A stretch of DNA of 64,000 nucleotides from Pseudomonas triticicola (GCF_019145375.1 NZ_JAHSTX010000001.1:1029001-1093000), one strand, 5' to 3'; positions 17,890 to 28,306 are shown, counted from the first letter of the stretch. The notes: generated by a model not told the origin, from the sequence alone. Numbers and translations: made by a program.

Positions 17890-18783
17890 TCAACCGCGAT
17901 AGCGCAACGCCTCCAGCAATAACGCAAACGCTGGCGCTGCCTGACGTCGGCTCGGGTAGTACAGGTGATAACCGGAAAATGCCGGGCACCAGTCTCCCAG
18001 CACCTGGACCAGGCGACCGTCCGCCAGAAACGGCGCGACGACGTTTTCCGGGATGTAGCTCAGCCCGAAACCGTCCAGTGCGGCGTCGAGCAATGGGTAC
18101 ACGCCATTCAGGGTGACCTGCCCGGCGACACGCACCTTCAGACTCTCGCCGTCCTTTTCGAACTCCCACGAATACAGCCCGCCATTGGTTGGCAGGCGCA
18201 GGTTGTTACAGGCGTGGTCGGTCAGGTCGCGCGGGGTTTGCGGCGGATCGCGCCGGGCGAAGTAGGCGGGGGAGCCGACCACGGCCATGCGCATATCCGG
18301 ACCGATACGGGTGGCGATCATGCCTTGGGCGACGTCTTCGCCCAGGCGCACACCGGCATCGAAGCCCTGGCCGGCGATGTCGACGAAACCATAGTCACAG
18401 CAAACCTCGACGGACACATCGGGGTACTGCGGCAGGAAATCCTGCAACACCGGACGCAGGATCCAGTTCAGCGAATGGTCGGTGGCGCTGATGCGGATCT
18501 TGCCCGCCGGGGTTTCACGCAGGTTGCTCAGGGCGGCCAGTTCCACTTCGATCTCCTCGAAGCGCGGACCGATGGTTTGCAGCAAGTGTTCGCCGGCCTC
18601 GGTCGGCGAAACGCTGCGCGTGGTGCGGGTCAGCAGGCGCAGGCCGAGACGCGCTTCGAGACTGCGGATGGTGTGGCTGAGCGCCGATTGCGACACGCCA
18701 AGTTTGGCCGCGGCCTTGGTGAAACTGCGTTCACGGGCGACGGCGAGAAAGGCGAGCAGGTCGGTGGCATTTTCCCGAAGCAT
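17890..18783 (-). CDS. LysR-family transcriptional regulator
   Basis: 297 residues. The N-terminal winged helix-turn-helix is clear (LLAFLAVARERSFTKAAAKL, then VSQSALSHTIRSLEARLGLRL). A periplasmic-binding-protein-like effector domain covers about residues 90-295. It is divergent from the cupin gene at 18880 with a 96-bp spacer, the standard arrangement in which a LysR protein controls its divergent neighbour. Start 18783 (MLREN) puts the HTH at the usual distance; the frame extends to 18831. It is close to the YafC/DmlR-like group. Confidence 0.9.
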   Translation of the reverse strand: MLRENATDLLAFLAVARERSFTKAAAKLGVSQSALSHTIRSLEARLGLRLLTRTTRSVSPTEAGEHLLQTIGPRFEEIEVELAALSNLRETPAGKIRISATDHSLNWILRPVLQDFLPQYPDVSVEVCCDYGFVDIAGQGFDAGVRLGEDVAQGMIATRIGPDMRMAVVGSPAYFARRDPPQTPRDLTDHACNNLRLPTNGGLYSWEFEKDGESLKVRVAGQVTLNGVYPLLDAALDGFGLSYIPENVVAPFLADGRLVQVLGDWCPAFSGYHLYYPSRRQAAPAFALLLEALRYRG

Positions 18784-18879
18784 TGATGATTTTCCTGCAT
18801 AAGTTTTTTCGGATTCTAGTCGATTATCCAAAGAGTGCGGATCGCTACAGTGGTTGCATCATTTATTGGAGGAAATGCC

Positions 18880-19356
18880 ATGAACCCGATTGCTGCTTCC
18901 GCACTGACGCTCTCGCTGCTGGCTGGTGAGGTGCAGGCCACTGAAAATCCCCGTGTCACGGTCACACCGAATGGCTCGCAACCTTCGGCCAAAGGCCCTG
19001 CTGACTGGTTTACCGGCACGGTGCGGGTGGATGCGCCGTTCAAAGGCACCGATGAGGCGCGGGTCAGTGGTGCGACCGTAACGTTCGAGCCGGGCGCGCG
19101 CACTGCATGGCATACCCATCCGCTGGGGCAGACATTGATCGTCACCTCGGGGGCAGGCTTGGTGCAGGAGTGGGGCCAGCCAGTGCGTGAAATCCGCCCG
19201 GGCGATACCGTGTGGATTGCCCCGGGCGCCAAACATTGGCACGGGGCAGCACCGACGACGGCGATGAGTCATATCGCGATTGCCGAAGTGCTGGATGGCA
19301 AGGTGGTGGACTGGATGGAGCAGGTCAGTGATGAGCAATATCCAAAGACCGAGTGA
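18880..19356 (+). CDS. Cupin-domain protein, (R)-mandelonitrile-lyase-like
   Basis: 158 residues, single cupin barrel. Motif 1 is [19 protein letters not shown] (His/His/Gln metal site) and motif 2 is [18 protein letters not shown] (His). GGAGG lies seven bases before ATG 18880. The N-terminus ([13 protein letters not shown]) may be a weak signal peptide. Similar proteins are annotated as cupin hydroxynitrile lyases or carboxymuconolactone-linked cupins; the substrate is uncertain. It is probably regulated by the divergent LysR gene. Confidence 0.82.
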   Translation: MNPIAASALTLSLLAGEVQATENPRVTVTPNGSQPSAKGPADWFTGTVRVDAPFKGTDEARVSGATVTFEPGARTAWHTHPLGQTLIVTSGAGLVQEWGQPVREIRPGDTVWIAPGAKHWHGAAPTTAMSHIAIAEVLDGKVVDWMEQVSDEQYPKTE

Positions 19357-19358
19357 AA

Positions 19359-19690
19359 CCGCGCCCCTCACCCCAGCCCTCTCCCGAGGGAGAGGGAGCC
19401 GATTGGGGGATGCTCGAGACGTTCGGCATTCTGCAAGCGTGGTGGTGAATCCACTCGACCCCTAGCACCCCATGCAGGTGCGCTAACAGCATGCGGCTCA
19501 CCCCAGGCGTCTCCCGGGGGAGTGGGAGCCGACCGGGGTGTCTTGCGATGTGCATCGACCTGAACTTGCCGTTGCGATTATGGATACACAGAAAGACTTT
19601 CACGTCGCTGCACATCCTGAATATACCCGGATCGGTCCCCTCTCCCTTTGGGAGAGGGCTAGGCGGGCGGCGTTCCGATGAGGGGCTTTT
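19359..19690. repeat. Cluster of CTC/GAG-rich palindromic repeats
   Basis: This 330-bp gap has no gene. It contains CCCTCACCCCAGCCCTCTCC followed by GAGGGAGAGGG at its left end, a degenerate middle copy near 19498-19540, and an inverted copy (CCCTCTCCCTTTGGGAGAGGG) at 19635-19660. The same family recurs at 28307 and 58493. Each unit folds into a GAGGG/CCCTC hairpin that could also terminate transcription. Confidence 0.8.
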
Positions 19691-19694
19691 CGCT

Positions 19695-21893
19695 TCAGAT
19701 CATCTCCGGCAATGAATCCAGAATCTTGTCCAGCGTAATCGGATACTCGCGCACCCTCGCGCCGGTGGCGTTGTAGATCGCATTCGCCACCGCCGCACTA
19801 ACGCCGCAAATCCCCAATTCACCCACGCCCTTGGCCTTCATCGGTGATGAAATCGGGTCGGTTTCTTCGAGGAAGATCACTTCCTGATGCGGAATGTCAG
19901 CGTGCACCGGCACCTCATACCCGGCGAGGTCATGGTTGACGAAAAAGCCCAGACGCTTGTCCACCGCCAGCTCTTCCATCAATGCGGCGCCGACGCCCAT
20001 GGTCATCGCGCCGATGACCTGACTGCGCGCCGACGTCGGGTTGAGAATTCGCCCCGCAGCGCACACCGCGAGCATGCGCCGTACGCGAACTTCGCCAGTG
20101 GCGGCATCGACAGCGACTTCGACGAAGTGCGCGCCGAAGGTCGATTGCTGATACTTCTCGGCCAGATCACCGAACTCGATGCTGTCCTCGCCGACCAATG
20201 CGCCGCCTTCAGCCGCGTTGCGCAGCGGCAGGCTCTTGCTGCCGACCCGCACCTGACCATCGGCGAACTCCGCCTGATCCGCCGCCAGCCCCAGCTTGGC
20301 CGCCACCGCTTCGCGCAATTTCACGCACGCAGCGTAGACCCCGGCGGTCGAGCAGTTGCCGCCGAACTGGCCGCCGGAGCCGGCCGATACCGGGAAGTCC
20401 GAATCGCCCAGACGCACCACCACATCATTGAGACCAACGCCCATCATCTCGGCAGCGGTCTGCGCGATGATCGTGTAGCTGCCGGTGCCGATATCGGTCA
20501 TGTCCGTTTCAACAACGACCTTGCCATCACGCTCCAGGCGCACGCGGGCGCCGGACTTGACCAGCAGGTTGTTGCGAAACGCCGCCGCCACGCCCATGCC
20601 GATCAGCCAGCGGCCTTCACGACGGGTGCCCGGTTGCGCCTTGCGCTGATCCCAGCCGAATTTCTCCGCGCCGATCTGCAGGCATTTGACCAGTTGGCGT
20701 TGGGAGAACGGCCGCTCGGTTTTCACCGGGTCGACTTGAGTGTCGTTAGCGATGCGGAACAGCACCGGGTCCATCTTCAGTTGTTCGGCCATTTCGTCCA
20801 TGGCGATTTCCAGCACCATCAGCCCCGGTGCTTCACCCGGCGCACGCATGGCATTGCCTTCAGGCAGGTCGAGCGGGGCGAGGCGCATGCTGACGCGGCG
20901 GTTTTCTGCGGCGTAGAGCAACTGGCTCGGTTGCGCGGCCAGTTCGACCTTGCCGTCGGCGAGGTTGCCCGACCAGCCTTCATGGGCGATGGCGGTCAGC
21001 TTGCCGTCCGCAGTGGCACCCATGCGGATGCGCTGAATCGTTGCCGGGCGATGGGTGGTGTTGTTGGCCATTTGCGGGCGGGCGAGGGCGACTTTCACCG
21101 GCCGCCCCGCCATACGAGCGCCGAGAGCGGCGAGGATCACGTCGGCGCGGATGAACAGCTTGCCGCCGAAACCACCGCCGATGTACGGCGAGACCAATCG
21201 GACGTTTTCCTTCGGCAGGCCGAGGGTTTTCGCAATGTCACCAACACTCCAGGCGACCATCTGGTTGGAGGTCCACACGGTCAGCTGATCGCCTTTCCAC
21301 GCGGCCAGTGTGGCGTGCGGTTCCATCATCGCGTGGGATTGGTCCGGAGTGGTGTAGGTCTGATCGAACTGCACCGGCGCGGCGGTGAAGGCCTTGTCGA
21401 AGTCGCCGTGATTGACGTCCGGCAACTCGTCTTTCGGCTCGACGCCGAGGTCTTTGACGCTGGCCAGATCGAACTTGCCTTCGCTGGTCTCGTAATCGAC
21501 CCTGACCAATTGCGCGGCGGCGCGGGCCTGTTCGAAGGTCTCGGCAACCACCAATGCAACGGCTTGCTGGTAATGCTGCACTTCGGGACCAGCGAGCAGG
21601 TGCGCGGCGTTGTAATCACCCTTGTCGAGCTTGCCTGCATTCTCGGCAGTGACGATTGCGAGTACGCCGGGTGCGGCTTTGGCTTCGTCGAGATGGATGG
21701 CTTTGATCCGGCCTTTGGCGATCGCCGAATCGACCATGAAACCGTAGGCCTGATTGGCCGCCGCTTCATGTTGCTCGTAGGCGTAAGTGGCCTGGCCGCT
21801 GGTTTTCAACGGGCCTTCGATGCGCTCGGTAGGCTGGCCGACGACTTTCAGGCGGTCGATGGGATTGGTGGTGGCGGGCGTGTCGAATTTCAT
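19695..21893 (-). CDS. paoC: Aldehyde oxidoreductase molybdenum-binding subunit
   Basis: Large catalytic subunit of the periplasmic xanthine-oxidase-family aldehyde oxidase. 732 residues; it binds the molybdopterin cytosine dinucleotide cofactor. Family blocks include [45 protein letters not shown], and the catalytic glutamate region [20 protein letters not shown] near the C-terminus. From the N-terminal [19 protein letters not shown] onward it matches the E. coli PaoC (YagR) pattern closely. Its start overlaps the stop of paoB by four bases, so the operon is translationally coupled. It oxidises aldehydes, probably as detoxification. Confidence 0.95.
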   Translation of the reverse strand: MKFDTPATTNPIDRLKVVGQPTERIEGPLKTSGQATYAYEQHEAAANQAYGFMVDSAIAKGRIKAIHLDEAKAAPGVLAIVTAENAGKLDKGDYNAAHLLAGPEVQHYQQAVALVVAETFEQARAAAQLVRVDYETSEGKFDLASVKDLGVEPKDELPDVNHGDFDKAFTAAPVQFDQTYTTPDQSHAMMEPHATLAAWKGDQLTVWTSNQMVAWSVGDIAKTLGLPKENVRLVSPYIGGGFGGKLFIRADVILAALGARMAGRPVKVALARPQMANNTTHRPATIQRIRMGATADGKLTAIAHEGWSGNLADGKVELAAQPSQLLYAAENRRVSMRLAPLDLPEGNAMRAPGEAPGLMVLEIAMDEMAEQLKMDPVLFRIANDTQVDPVKTERPFSQRQLVKCLQIGAEKFGWDQRKAQPGTRREGRWLIGMGVAAAFRNNLLVKSGARVRLERDGKVVVETDMTDIGTGSYTIIAQTAAEMMGVGLNDVVVRLGDSDFPVSAGSGGQFGGNCSTAGVYAACVKLREAVAAKLGLAADQAEFADGQVRVGSKSLPLRNAAEGGALVGEDSIEFGDLAEKYQQSTFGAHFVEVAVDAATGEVRVRRMLAVCAAGRILNPTSARSQVIGAMTMGVGAALMEELAVDKRLGFFVNHDLAGYEVPVHADIPHQEVIFLEETDPISSPMKAKGVGELGICGVSAAVANAIYNATGARVREYPITLDKILDSLPEMI

Positions 21894-22846
21894 GCGGTTT
21901 CCCTCGCTTGCGCCAACACCGAAGCCAGCGTGCGCTCGACCAGTGTCAGTTTGAATTGGTTGTCATCGGTGGGTGTCGCGCCCTCAAGCAGGCGTTCGCT
22001 GACTGCTTTGGCGCCCTTGGGCAACAGCGCTTCAGCGGCTTCGACCCGCCACGGTTTCGGCGCAATACCGCCGACGGCGACACGGCCGGTGCCGTCCTTT
22101 TGCAGGATCAGACCGACTGAAACAAGGGCAAACGCGTAAGACGAGCGATCGCGGACCTTGTGATAAATGTGCGTGCCGCCAACCGGCGCCGGCAGGGTCA
22201 CGGCGGTGATGAACTCGCCGGGCGTGAGGCTGGTTTCGATGTGCGGCGTGTTGCCCGGCAATTGATGGAAATCCGCCATGGGAATGCTGCGCGTGCTGCC
22301 GTCAGGCTTGACCGTTTCGATCTGCGCATCGAGTGCGCGCATGGCGATGGCCATGTCGCTCGGGTGGGTGGCGATGCAAGCGTCGCTGACGCCGATGATT
22401 CCGAGTTGCCGGGTCACGCCACCGATCGCCGCGCAGCCGCTGCCGGGGTTGCGTTTGTTGCAGGCCTGGTGGGTGTCGTAAAAGTACGGGCAGCGGGTGC
22501 GTTGCAGCAGGTTGCCGGCGGTGGTCGCCATATTGCGCAACTGCCCGGAGGCCCCGGCGAGCAAGGCGCGGGAGAGCAGGGCGTAGTCCTTGCGCACGCG
22601 CGCGTCGGCGGCCAGATCAGTGTTGCGCACCAGCGCGCCGATGCGCAGTCCGCCTTCGGGGGTAGCTTCGATCTGGTCCAGGCCGAGGTGGTTGATATCG
22701 ATCAGGTGCACCGGGGTTTCGATGTCGAGTTTCATCAGGTCGAGCAGGTTGGTGCCGCCGGCGATGAACTTGGCGCCCTCGACTTGCGCGGCCTGGGAAG
22801 CGGCTGCGGTAGGCGAGTCGGCGCGGCTGTAATTGAAGGCTCTCAT
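21890..22846 (-). CDS. paoB: Aldehyde oxidoreductase FAD-binding subunit
   Basis: 318 residues, the medium subunit of PaoABC. FAD-binding segments are [19 protein letters not shown] near residue 30 and [18 protein letters not shown]. The cysteine pattern [21 protein letters not shown] is the extra 4Fe-4S site that distinguishes PaoB from other family members. Its ATG overlaps the stop of paoA by four bases. It passes electrons from the 2Fe-2S subunit side to FAD. Confidence 0.95.
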   Translation of the reverse strand: MRAFNYSRADSPTAAASQAAQVEGAKFIAGGTNLLDLMKLDIETPVHLIDINHLGLDQIEATPEGGLRIGALVRNTDLAADARVRKDYALLSRALLAGASGQLRNMATTAGNLLQRTRCPYFYDTHQACNKRNPGSGCAAIGGVTRQLGIIGVSDACIATHPSDMAIAMRALDAQIETVKPDGSTRSIPMADFHQLPGNTPHIETSLTPGEFITAVTLPAPVGGTHIYHKVRDRSSYAFALVSVGLILQKDGTGRVAVGGIAPKPWRVEAAEALLPKGAKAVSERLLEGATPTDDNQFKLTLVERTLASVLAQARETA

Positions 22847-23466
22847 GCCGGCACCTCCGCGACTTCAGTGATGGCTTCGATGATGTTCGAGTAAGCGCCA
22901 CAGCGGCAGATATTGCCGCTCATGCGCTCCTGCAGTTCGGCGGCAATCAGTTTCGGCGGCTCGGTCAGGCTCGGGCTGACGTGGCTGGGAATGCCGTCGC
23001 GGATTTCTTTGAGCACAGCGACCGCCGAGCAGATCTGCCCAGGGGTGCAATAGCCGCACTGGTAACCGTCGTGCTTGATGAAGGCGGCCTGCATCGGGTG
23101 CAGCTTGTCCGGCATGCCGAGGCCTTCGATGGTGGTCACCTCACTGCCGTCGTGCATCACCGCCAGGGTCAGGCAGGAGTTGATCCGCCGACCGTCGGCG
23201 ATCACCGTGCAGGCGCCGCACTGGCCGTGATCGCAGCCTTTCTTGGTGCCGGTCAGGTGCAGGTGTTCGCGCAGGGCGTCGAGCAGGGTAGTGCGGGTGT
23301 CTACTTCGAGGGTTTGCGGTTTACCGTTGACTTGCAGGGTAACTTTACTCATGGCCGGTTGCTCCAGACTGGCCGCGTAGGCCTTGAGGCTGATAAAGGG
23401 GGGCATGGCGAACGCCGTCGCGGTTACGGCGCCGAGGATCATGAAATTGCGTCGGGAAATCGGCAT
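22843..23466 (-). CDS. paoA: Aldehyde oxidoreductase 2Fe-2S subunit with Tat signal
   Basis: 207 residues. The twin-arginine signal [20 protein letters not shown] directs the folded trimer to the periplasm. Two 2Fe-2S clusters are evident: a plant-type site [12 protein letters not shown] with a trailing RINSCLTL, and a C-terminal site CGYCTPGQI...NICRCGAY. First gene of the paoA-paoB-paoC unit. The upstream spacer holds a possible promoter and the convergent BIME at 23629. No maturation factor such as paoD is adjacent in this window. Confidence 0.95.
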   Translation of the reverse strand: MPISRRNFMILGAVTATAFAMPPFISLKAYAASLEQPAMSKVTLQVNGKPQTLEVDTRTTLLDALREHLHLTGTKKGCDHGQCGACTVIADGRRINSCLTLAVMHDGSEVTTIEGLGMPDKLHPMQAAFIKHDGYQCGYCTPGQICSAVAVLKEIRDGIPSHVSPSLTEPPKLIAAELQERMSGNICRCGAYSNIIEAITEVAEVPA

Positions 23467-23628
23467 GGTTCGATTCCTTTTCTCTCATCGGGCGGCAGGA
23501 TTGCAAAAGGCCCAAACGGGCGCGCCGGCATGCATGCCAGTCTCGTAAAAAGAGTGACCGCAGCGGGAGGGAAAAGGTTTTGTCGGATTTGCGCTAAAGA
23601 GTTATGTGCGCAGCTCATCAATTGACCT

Positions 23629-23716
23629 GTGGGAGCGAGCCTGCTCGCGAAAGCGTCGGGTCAGACCCAGCCGCTGCTGGATATGCCGACCTCTTCGCGA
23701 GCAGGCTCGCTCCCAC
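23629..23716. repeat. BIME, convergent REP pair (88 bp)
   Basis: GTGGGAGCGAGCCTGCTCGC is followed by its inverted copy, lying between the paoA start and the end of the lactate-permease-family gene. Confidence 0.9.
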
Positions 23717-23736
23717 AGGGGAGTTGTGTTTTTCAG

Positions 23737-25491
23737 TTATGGCCCACCCACCACCATCGAGGTAAACGGTGCGACATACGCCTGCAACGTCACCAGCCCG
23801 CCGACCAGGATCGCCAGTACGATCGAGTGGAAGAACACGTAACGCAGGATCTCGCCTTCATGTCCGTACCAACGGGTCGCGGTGGAGGCGACGACGATCG
23901 ACTGCGCGTCGACCATCTTGCCCATCACCCCACCGGAACTGTTCGCTGCCGCCATCAGCACCGGACTGATACCCAGCTGTTCCGAGGTCACCCGTTGCAA
24001 GCCGCCAAACAGCACGTTCGAAGCAGTGTCCGAGCCCGTCAGCGCCACCCCCAGCCAGCCGAGCAGCGTGCCAAACATCGGATAGAAAATCCCCGTCGCC
24101 GCAAACGCCAGGCCCATGGTCGCATCCAGCCCCGAATAGCGCGTGAGGAAGCCCAGCGCGAGCATCGCCGCAATCGTGATCAGCGAAAAACGCACCACCC
24201 ACAGCGTGCGCAGGTATTGCTTGATCAATTGCGGGATCGAATACCCCATCAGCAGACCGCCGACAATCGCCGCCAGCAAAATCCCGCTGCCGGTCGCGGT
24301 CAGCCAGGTGAACTTGTAAATCGCTTCCTCGGCTTTCGGCGCCGCGACAACCGGCGGTACTTTTTCTATTTGCAGATGCAGACCGGTGAAGGTCACCGCC
24401 GGGGCGAATATCGGATTGGCCTCGCGTACCGGTTTGCCTTGCGGGTCGAGCTTGGCCGATTGCGTGACCGGGTCGATCACCGGGCGCGTATCGAACATGT
24501 TCTTGAAGCCCTGCGTGCCCCAGGCAAACACGAACACCGTGAGAATGATCCACGGCATCCACGCTCGCATCACTGCCGGACGCGCCTGATCGCTGAACGC
24601 GGCGCTGGCGGTGACTGTCTCTTCGTCGACCTTGGAGTTGTCGACGCGCCCGGACAGCGCTGCCGAGGTGTGGATGGTCGCCGGTTTCCACACCTTGAGG
24701 AACAGCGTCAGGCAGGCCATGGAAATCAGCGCAGCGATGACGTCCACCAGCATCGGCCCGTGATAGTTCGAGACGAGAAATTGCGGGATGGCGAAACTCA
24801 CTCCAGCCACCAGAATCGCCGGCCACACCTCAAGCATCTTGCGCCACCCGGCAAATGCCCAGATCAACCAGAACGGCACCAACACCGAGAAGAACGGCAG
24901 CTGTCGACCGACCATCATCGACAGCTCCATCTCGTCCAGCCCGGTGACTCTGGCCAAGGTGATGATCGGCGTGCCCAGCGCACCGAAAGCCACGGGCGCA
25001 GTGTTGGCGATCAGCGCCAGGCCGGATGCGGCCAATGGCGAAAAACCCAGGCCGATCAGAATCGCACCGGTCACCGCCACCGGCGTGCCAAACCCCGCCG
25101 CGCCTTCGAAGAATGCGCCAAAGCAGAAGGCGATCAGCAGCAACTGCAAACGACGGTCATCGGTGATCCGCGCGAGGGAATCCTGCAGCACTTTGAACGA
25201 ACCGTTTTCGGTGGTCAGGCGATGCAGAAAGATGATGTTGAGCACAATCCAGCCGATCGGCAGCAAGCCATTCGCCGCGCCGAACAACGCCGCCGAACCG
25301 GCCATGCCCGCGGGCATGTCGAAGGCGAAAATCGAGATCAGCAGGGCGGACGCCAGCGCCAACAGCGCCGCCAGATGCGCCTTGACGTGAAAGAACGCCA
25401 GCGCCGCGAGCATCACCACCACCGGCACTGCGGCCATCAGCGTGGAGAGTACCGGGTTGCCGAACGGGTCGTAGATTTGCTGCCAGACCAT
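23737..25491 (-). CDS. L-lactate permease family (LctP) transporter
   Basis: 584 residues with 12 or more membrane helices. Family hallmarks are FCFGAFFEGAAGFGTPVAV, LIANTAPVAFGALGTPII, and the C-terminal ALTGSDTASNVLFGGLQ plus AANSSGGVMGKMVDAQSI. LctP proteins import lactate or glycolate with protons. A non-membrane insert of about 100 residues near the middle (VREANPIF region) is larger than in E. coli LldP. I chose ATG 25491, preceded by AGGTGG; the frame runs up to 25551. There is no lactate dehydrogenase next door, so the substrate is uncertain. Confidence 0.9.
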   Translation of the reverse strand: MVWQQIYDPFGNPVLSTLMAAVPVVVMLAALAFFHVKAHLAALLALASALLISIFAFDMPAGMAGSAALFGAANGLLPIGWIVLNIIFLHRLTTENGSFKVLQDSLARITDDRRLQLLLIAFCFGAFFEGAAGFGTPVAVTGAILIGLGFSPLAASGLALIANTAPVAFGALGTPIITLARVTGLDEMELSMMVGRQLPFFSVLVPFWLIWAFAGWRKMLEVWPAILVAGVSFAIPQFLVSNYHGPMLVDVIAALISMACLTLFLKVWKPATIHTSAALSGRVDNSKVDEETVTASAAFSDQARPAVMRAWMPWIILTVFVFAWGTQGFKNMFDTRPVIDPVTQSAKLDPQGKPVREANPIFAPAVTFTGLHLQIEKVPPVVAAPKAEEAIYKFTWLTATGSGILLAAIVGGLLMGYSIPQLIKQYLRTLWVVRFSLITIAAMLALGFLTRYSGLDATMGLAFAATGIFYPMFGTLLGWLGVALTGSDTASNVLFGGLQRVTSEQLGISPVLMAAANSSGGVMGKMVDAQSIVVASTATRWYGHEGEILRYVFFHSIVLAILVGGLVTLQAYVAPFTSMVVGGP

Positions 25492-25735
25492 GATCCACCT
25501 CTGCTTATTGTTATTGAGGGCGCAGATCCATTGCATGGGGGTAGGTTGCAAGCAGTATAGGTGGCGTTACGCCGCTGTTCGGCTGCGACGAACGAGCCGA
25601 CAAACGGTCGATAGTGGCCACTGAATCAACGCGCTTTTGCCCGGTCGTATCTGCGGCTGCGCGCACTGCGTCCCGAAGACGCGGGCAGCGTGGCGATTTC
25701 CGTCGTCAAGACCTTGGGTTTTAGGGAAGTGTTGA

Positions 25736-25942
25736 ATGAAGCAAGCGACAACCATGCTGCTCACTGTGACCGCCGCCGTATTGCTGAGCGGCTGTATTGC
25801 GGATTTTGATGATGACCATCGCCATGGCCGGCACTACGACCGCGACCACGGCCGCTATTACGACCATGACCGGCGTTGGGACGACCGCGATGACGACCGC
25901 CGCGATGGCCGTCGTTATCACCGCGAGCGCGATGATGACTGA
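25736..25942 (+). CDS. Small His/Asp/Arg-rich lipoprotein
   Basis: 68 residues. Signal peptide with lipobox LSGC (Cys near residue 20). The mature 48 residues consist almost only of Asp, His, Arg, Tyr and Gly in short repeats such as DRDHGRYYDHDRRWDDRDDD. This polyampholyte would be disordered and could bind divalent metals through the His/Asp clusters, which is an inference from composition. GGGAAG precedes the start. A strong terminator follows, so it is monocistronic. Confidence 0.75.
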   Translation: MKQATTMLLTVTAAVLLSGCIADFDDDHRHGRHYDRDHGRYYDHDRRWDDRDDDRRDGRRYHRERDDD

Positions 25943-25951
25943 TTGAATGAA

Positions 25952-25980
25952 GAGGGCGTTCCCGTTAAAGGAACGCCCTC
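25952..25980. terminator. Bidirectional hairpin terminator
   Basis: GAGGGCGTTCC pairs perfectly with GGAACGCCCTC around a 7-base loop, between two converging genes. Confidence 0.85.
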
Positions 25981-25992
25981 TGTGCATCAGCC

Positions 25993-26274
25993 TCAGTTGA
26001 AAAAACGAGCGTTCGCCTGGACGCGGGATCGCGCAGGCACCGAGGCCTCGTGATCGAGCAAATGGGTGGCGAGTATGTCGCTCAGAAAACGGAACTGATC
26101 GTTGAGGCCGACCACTTCATTGCTGAAATGATTGCTGGCGGCAGGCATCAGCAGATCATCGAAATCCTTGTTGAACACCAGCGTCTGCGCCTTGCGCGGC
26201 ACGACGTGCTGTTGGTAGTAGTTGCTGCCGAACACCGGGAAACTCACGGAGAGGGTGACTTGGGTGTAAATCAT
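25993..26274 (-). CDS. Hypothetical protein (93 residues)
   Basis: I do not recognise a family. The protein starts MIYTQVTLSVSFPVFGSNYY and lacks a signal peptide or membrane helix. It has an amphipathic middle with scattered His/Asp/Asn residues and ends RVQANARFFN. The ATG at 26274 is chosen because sequence upstream in the same frame runs into a REP pair. It converges on the small lipoprotein gene through the shared terminator. Codon use is ordinary for the window. Confidence 0.55.
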   Translation of the reverse strand: MIYTQVTLSVSFPVFGSNYYQQHVVPRKAQTLVFNKDFDDLLMPAASNHFSNEVVGLNDQFRFLSDILATHLLDHEASVPARSRVQANARFFN

Positions 26275-26406
26275 GATGTGAACGCCTCGTTGTGTTTCGG
26301 ATGAGTCAATCGTGCCTTTCAGCAAGGGAGGGCGGAAGGCAATCGTGGCGATGGTGGATATCGATGGTGGTGATGGTTGAGGTTTGTGGTGCTGCTGTTG
26401 GCGCCT

Positions 26407-26469
26407 TCGCGAGCAGGCTCGCTCCCACAGGTGCAAGGCATTCAGATGTGGGAGCGAGCCTGCTCGCGA
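26407..26469. repeat. BIME, divergent REP pair (63 bp)
   Basis: TCGCGAGCAGGCTCGCTCCCAC then the inverted copy, just upstream of the lipoprotein gene at 26554. Confidence 0.9.
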
Positions 26470-26553
26470 AGAGGCCGGAACCTTCAGCATCGCAATCGAC
26501 TGACCCACCTATACTCAAACCTGCACCTCCCCAAGCCAAAGGACACCACCACC

Positions 26554-27576
26554 GTGAACCCGCGCGCGCTGGTCGTTGCCGCACTGCTTTTGCTGGCCGG
26601 CTGCGCTACCTCGGCCCGGGCGCCGGTGAGTGCGCCGCAAGCGGTGGTGGTGTCGGCGCAAACCTGGCAGCAGATCGACCGCGAGATCCTCAGCGCATCG
26701 CAACAGGCCACCGAGCAGGTCAAGCTGTTCGCCCGTGGCTCGATGGAACATTGGCGCACTCGGGTCTATCAGCAAACTGAAGAAAATTTCATCCCCTGGT
26801 TCAGCAGCTACTGGACCCAGGAGTGGCTGTCGATGAAGGTCAGTTGGTACACGATCAGCGCCGGCGGTGAGCAGGACGCTTCGGCGAAACGGCTGGCGGC
26901 GTATCTGCTTGAGCAATATCAGGAAAAAGTCCTCGCGCCGGTCGCCGTGGAGATCGATCCGGATGCGATTCTGGCGCAGGCCACGGCGTTCTATGCGCAG
27001 TTGATGGCGCAGCAGATGCCGCTCATCGCCCAGCGTCACGGTGTGCCGATTGCGCAGCTCAACGGGCGCTTGCAGAAGATCCCGGCCATCGCCCTCGGCC
27101 CGCCGCCGGCGCGGGATGCTTCGCTGTTCAAAGTCATCAGCACCGAGCCGCTCAACACCCTCCCGGCGTACGCCGCGCTGATCGACAAGATCCACACCGA
27201 CGGCGGCGCCAAGGGCATCTCTTCCACCGAAGCAGCCATGGCCCCGGTGGCCAAGCGCGCCAGCCAGCGCATCGAAGCGGAAATGGCCCCGCGCGGCGCC
27301 GCCAGTGCGGTGGCGGCAGCGGCGGGTAAACTCGCCGGGGCGATGATTTCGGTCGGCGTGGCCGGTATTCGCGCAATCATCCAGGCCAACGACCGCCCCG
27401 ACAGCGAAGCGCTGATTCGCAGCAGCCTCGGCAATACCTTCGACAAAGCCTGGCAGAAGCTGCTGCAGAATCCGACCACGGGGGTGATGGCCGGCACTTT
27501 GCACATGGCCGGGCAGGTCGAAGGTAATTTGGGCGTGAATGAACCAACGCCTATCGGTGTGAGCGCTGTGCCATAG
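26554..27576 (+). CDS. Lipoprotein of unknown function
   Basis: 340 residues. The GTG start at 26554 gives a short signal peptide with lipobox LAGC (NPRALVVAALLLLAGC). AAAGGA lies about ten bases upstream. The rest is mostly helical and rich in Ala and Gln. A Trp/Tyr-rich part (QTEENFIPWFSSYWTQEWLS) is followed near residue 240 by a hydrophobic Ala/Gly stretch (AASAVAAAAGKLAGAMISVG) that could insert into a membrane. No known domain is recognised. Frame extension back to 26377 only reads through the REP pair and is rejected. Confidence 0.75.
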   Translation: MNPRALVVAALLLLAGCATSARAPVSAPQAVVVSAQTWQQIDREILSASQQATEQVKLFARGSMEHWRTRVYQQTEENFIPWFSSYWTQEWLSMKVSWYTISAGGEQDASAKRLAAYLLEQYQEKVLAPVAVEIDPDAILAQATAFYAQLMAQQMPLIAQRHGVPIAQLNGRLQKIPAIALGPPPARDASLFKVISTEPLNTLPAYAALIDKIHTDGGAKGISSTEAAMAPVAKRASQRIEAEMAPRGAASAVAAAAGKLAGAMISVGVAGIRAIIQANDRPDSEALIRSSLGNTFDKAWQKLLQNPTTGVMAGTLHMAGQVEGNLGVNEPTPIGVSAVP

Positions 27577-27666
27577 CGCTTGTACCTGCGAAGTTTTGTT
27601 GGCGGCGGTCGCGCCCGGATCAGAGCGGATGCTAGTCTTGCGCAACGCTGTTGTCAGGGAGCCCAC

Positions 27667-28287
27667 ATGGGCAATCACAAGATCGAGATTCGCCGCAGTA
27701 ACGTCGAGAAAATCCTGCTGGCGGCGGAAAAGGTTTTCGCCGAGAAAGGCTTCGGCAGCACCGCCATGGCGGACATCGCTGCCGAAGTGCAGTTGCCGCG
27801 TTCCAATCTGCATTACTACTTCAGCACCAAGAGCGAGCTGTACAGCGCGGTGCTGTTCGATCTGCTCGAAGTATGGAAGCAGGACGCGCTGTGCTTCGAG
27901 ATGTTCGACGACCCGCGCGTGGTGCTGAGCAGTTACATCCGCGCCAAGATGAATCATTCGCGCAGCCGGCCCTACGGCTCGAAAGTCTGGGCCAACGAGA
28001 TCATCCACGGCGCGCCGACTCTGGGCGAGGCGCTGGATGCGAGCCTGTATGACTGGGCGAAGATGAAGGAAGCGAAGATTCGCCAGTGGGTCGAGGACAA
28101 GCGGATCCTGCCGGTGGAGCCGTCGGGGTTGCTGTACATGATCTGGGCGTCGACCCAGCATTACGCCGACTTTGATCATCAGGTGAACATTCTCAATGAT
28201 CACCAGCCGTTGTCGGATATGCAGTTCGAGCGGGCGGTGCAGACCGTGACGGGGGTGATTTTGCGCGGGATCGGGCTGGAGCCTTGA
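27667..28287 (+). CDS. TetR-family regulator, RutR-like
   Basis: 206 residues. The N-terminal TetR helix-turn-helix is clear: ILLAAEKVFAEKGFGSTAMA, then LPRSNLHYYFSTKSELY. The C-terminal domain (ANEIIHGAPTLGEALDASL, MIWASTQHYADF) resembles the RutR-type ligand domain. GGGAGC precedes ATG 27667. It faces the end of the preA operon. Its RutR similarity and position next to pyrimidine-degradation genes suggest that it senses a pyrimidine or pathway intermediate and represses that block. This is inference; other TetR ligands are possible. Confidence 0.88.
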   Translation: MGNHKIEIRRSNVEKILLAAEKVFAEKGFGSTAMADIAAEVQLPRSNLHYYFSTKSELYSAVLFDLLEVWKQDALCFEMFDDPRVVLSSYIRAKMNHSRSRPYGSKVWANEIIHGAPTLGEALDASLYDWAKMKEAKIRQWVEDKRILPVEPSGLLYMIWASTQHYADFDHQVNILNDHQPLSDMQFERAVQTVTGVILRGIGLEP

Positions 28288-28306
28288 AGAGCACCATCAA
28301 GGGCTT

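Noticed and set aside
19887..22139. 750-codon plus-strand frame
   Set aside because: Antisense shadow of paoC and paoB.
23629..25560. 643-codon plus-strand frame
   Set aside because: Antisense shadow of the permease, beginning inside a REP pair.
26377..26553. Upstream extension of the lipoprotein frame to 26377
   Set aside because: It reads through a REP pair and would destroy the lipoprotein signal peptide; GTG 26554 with a ribosome site is better.
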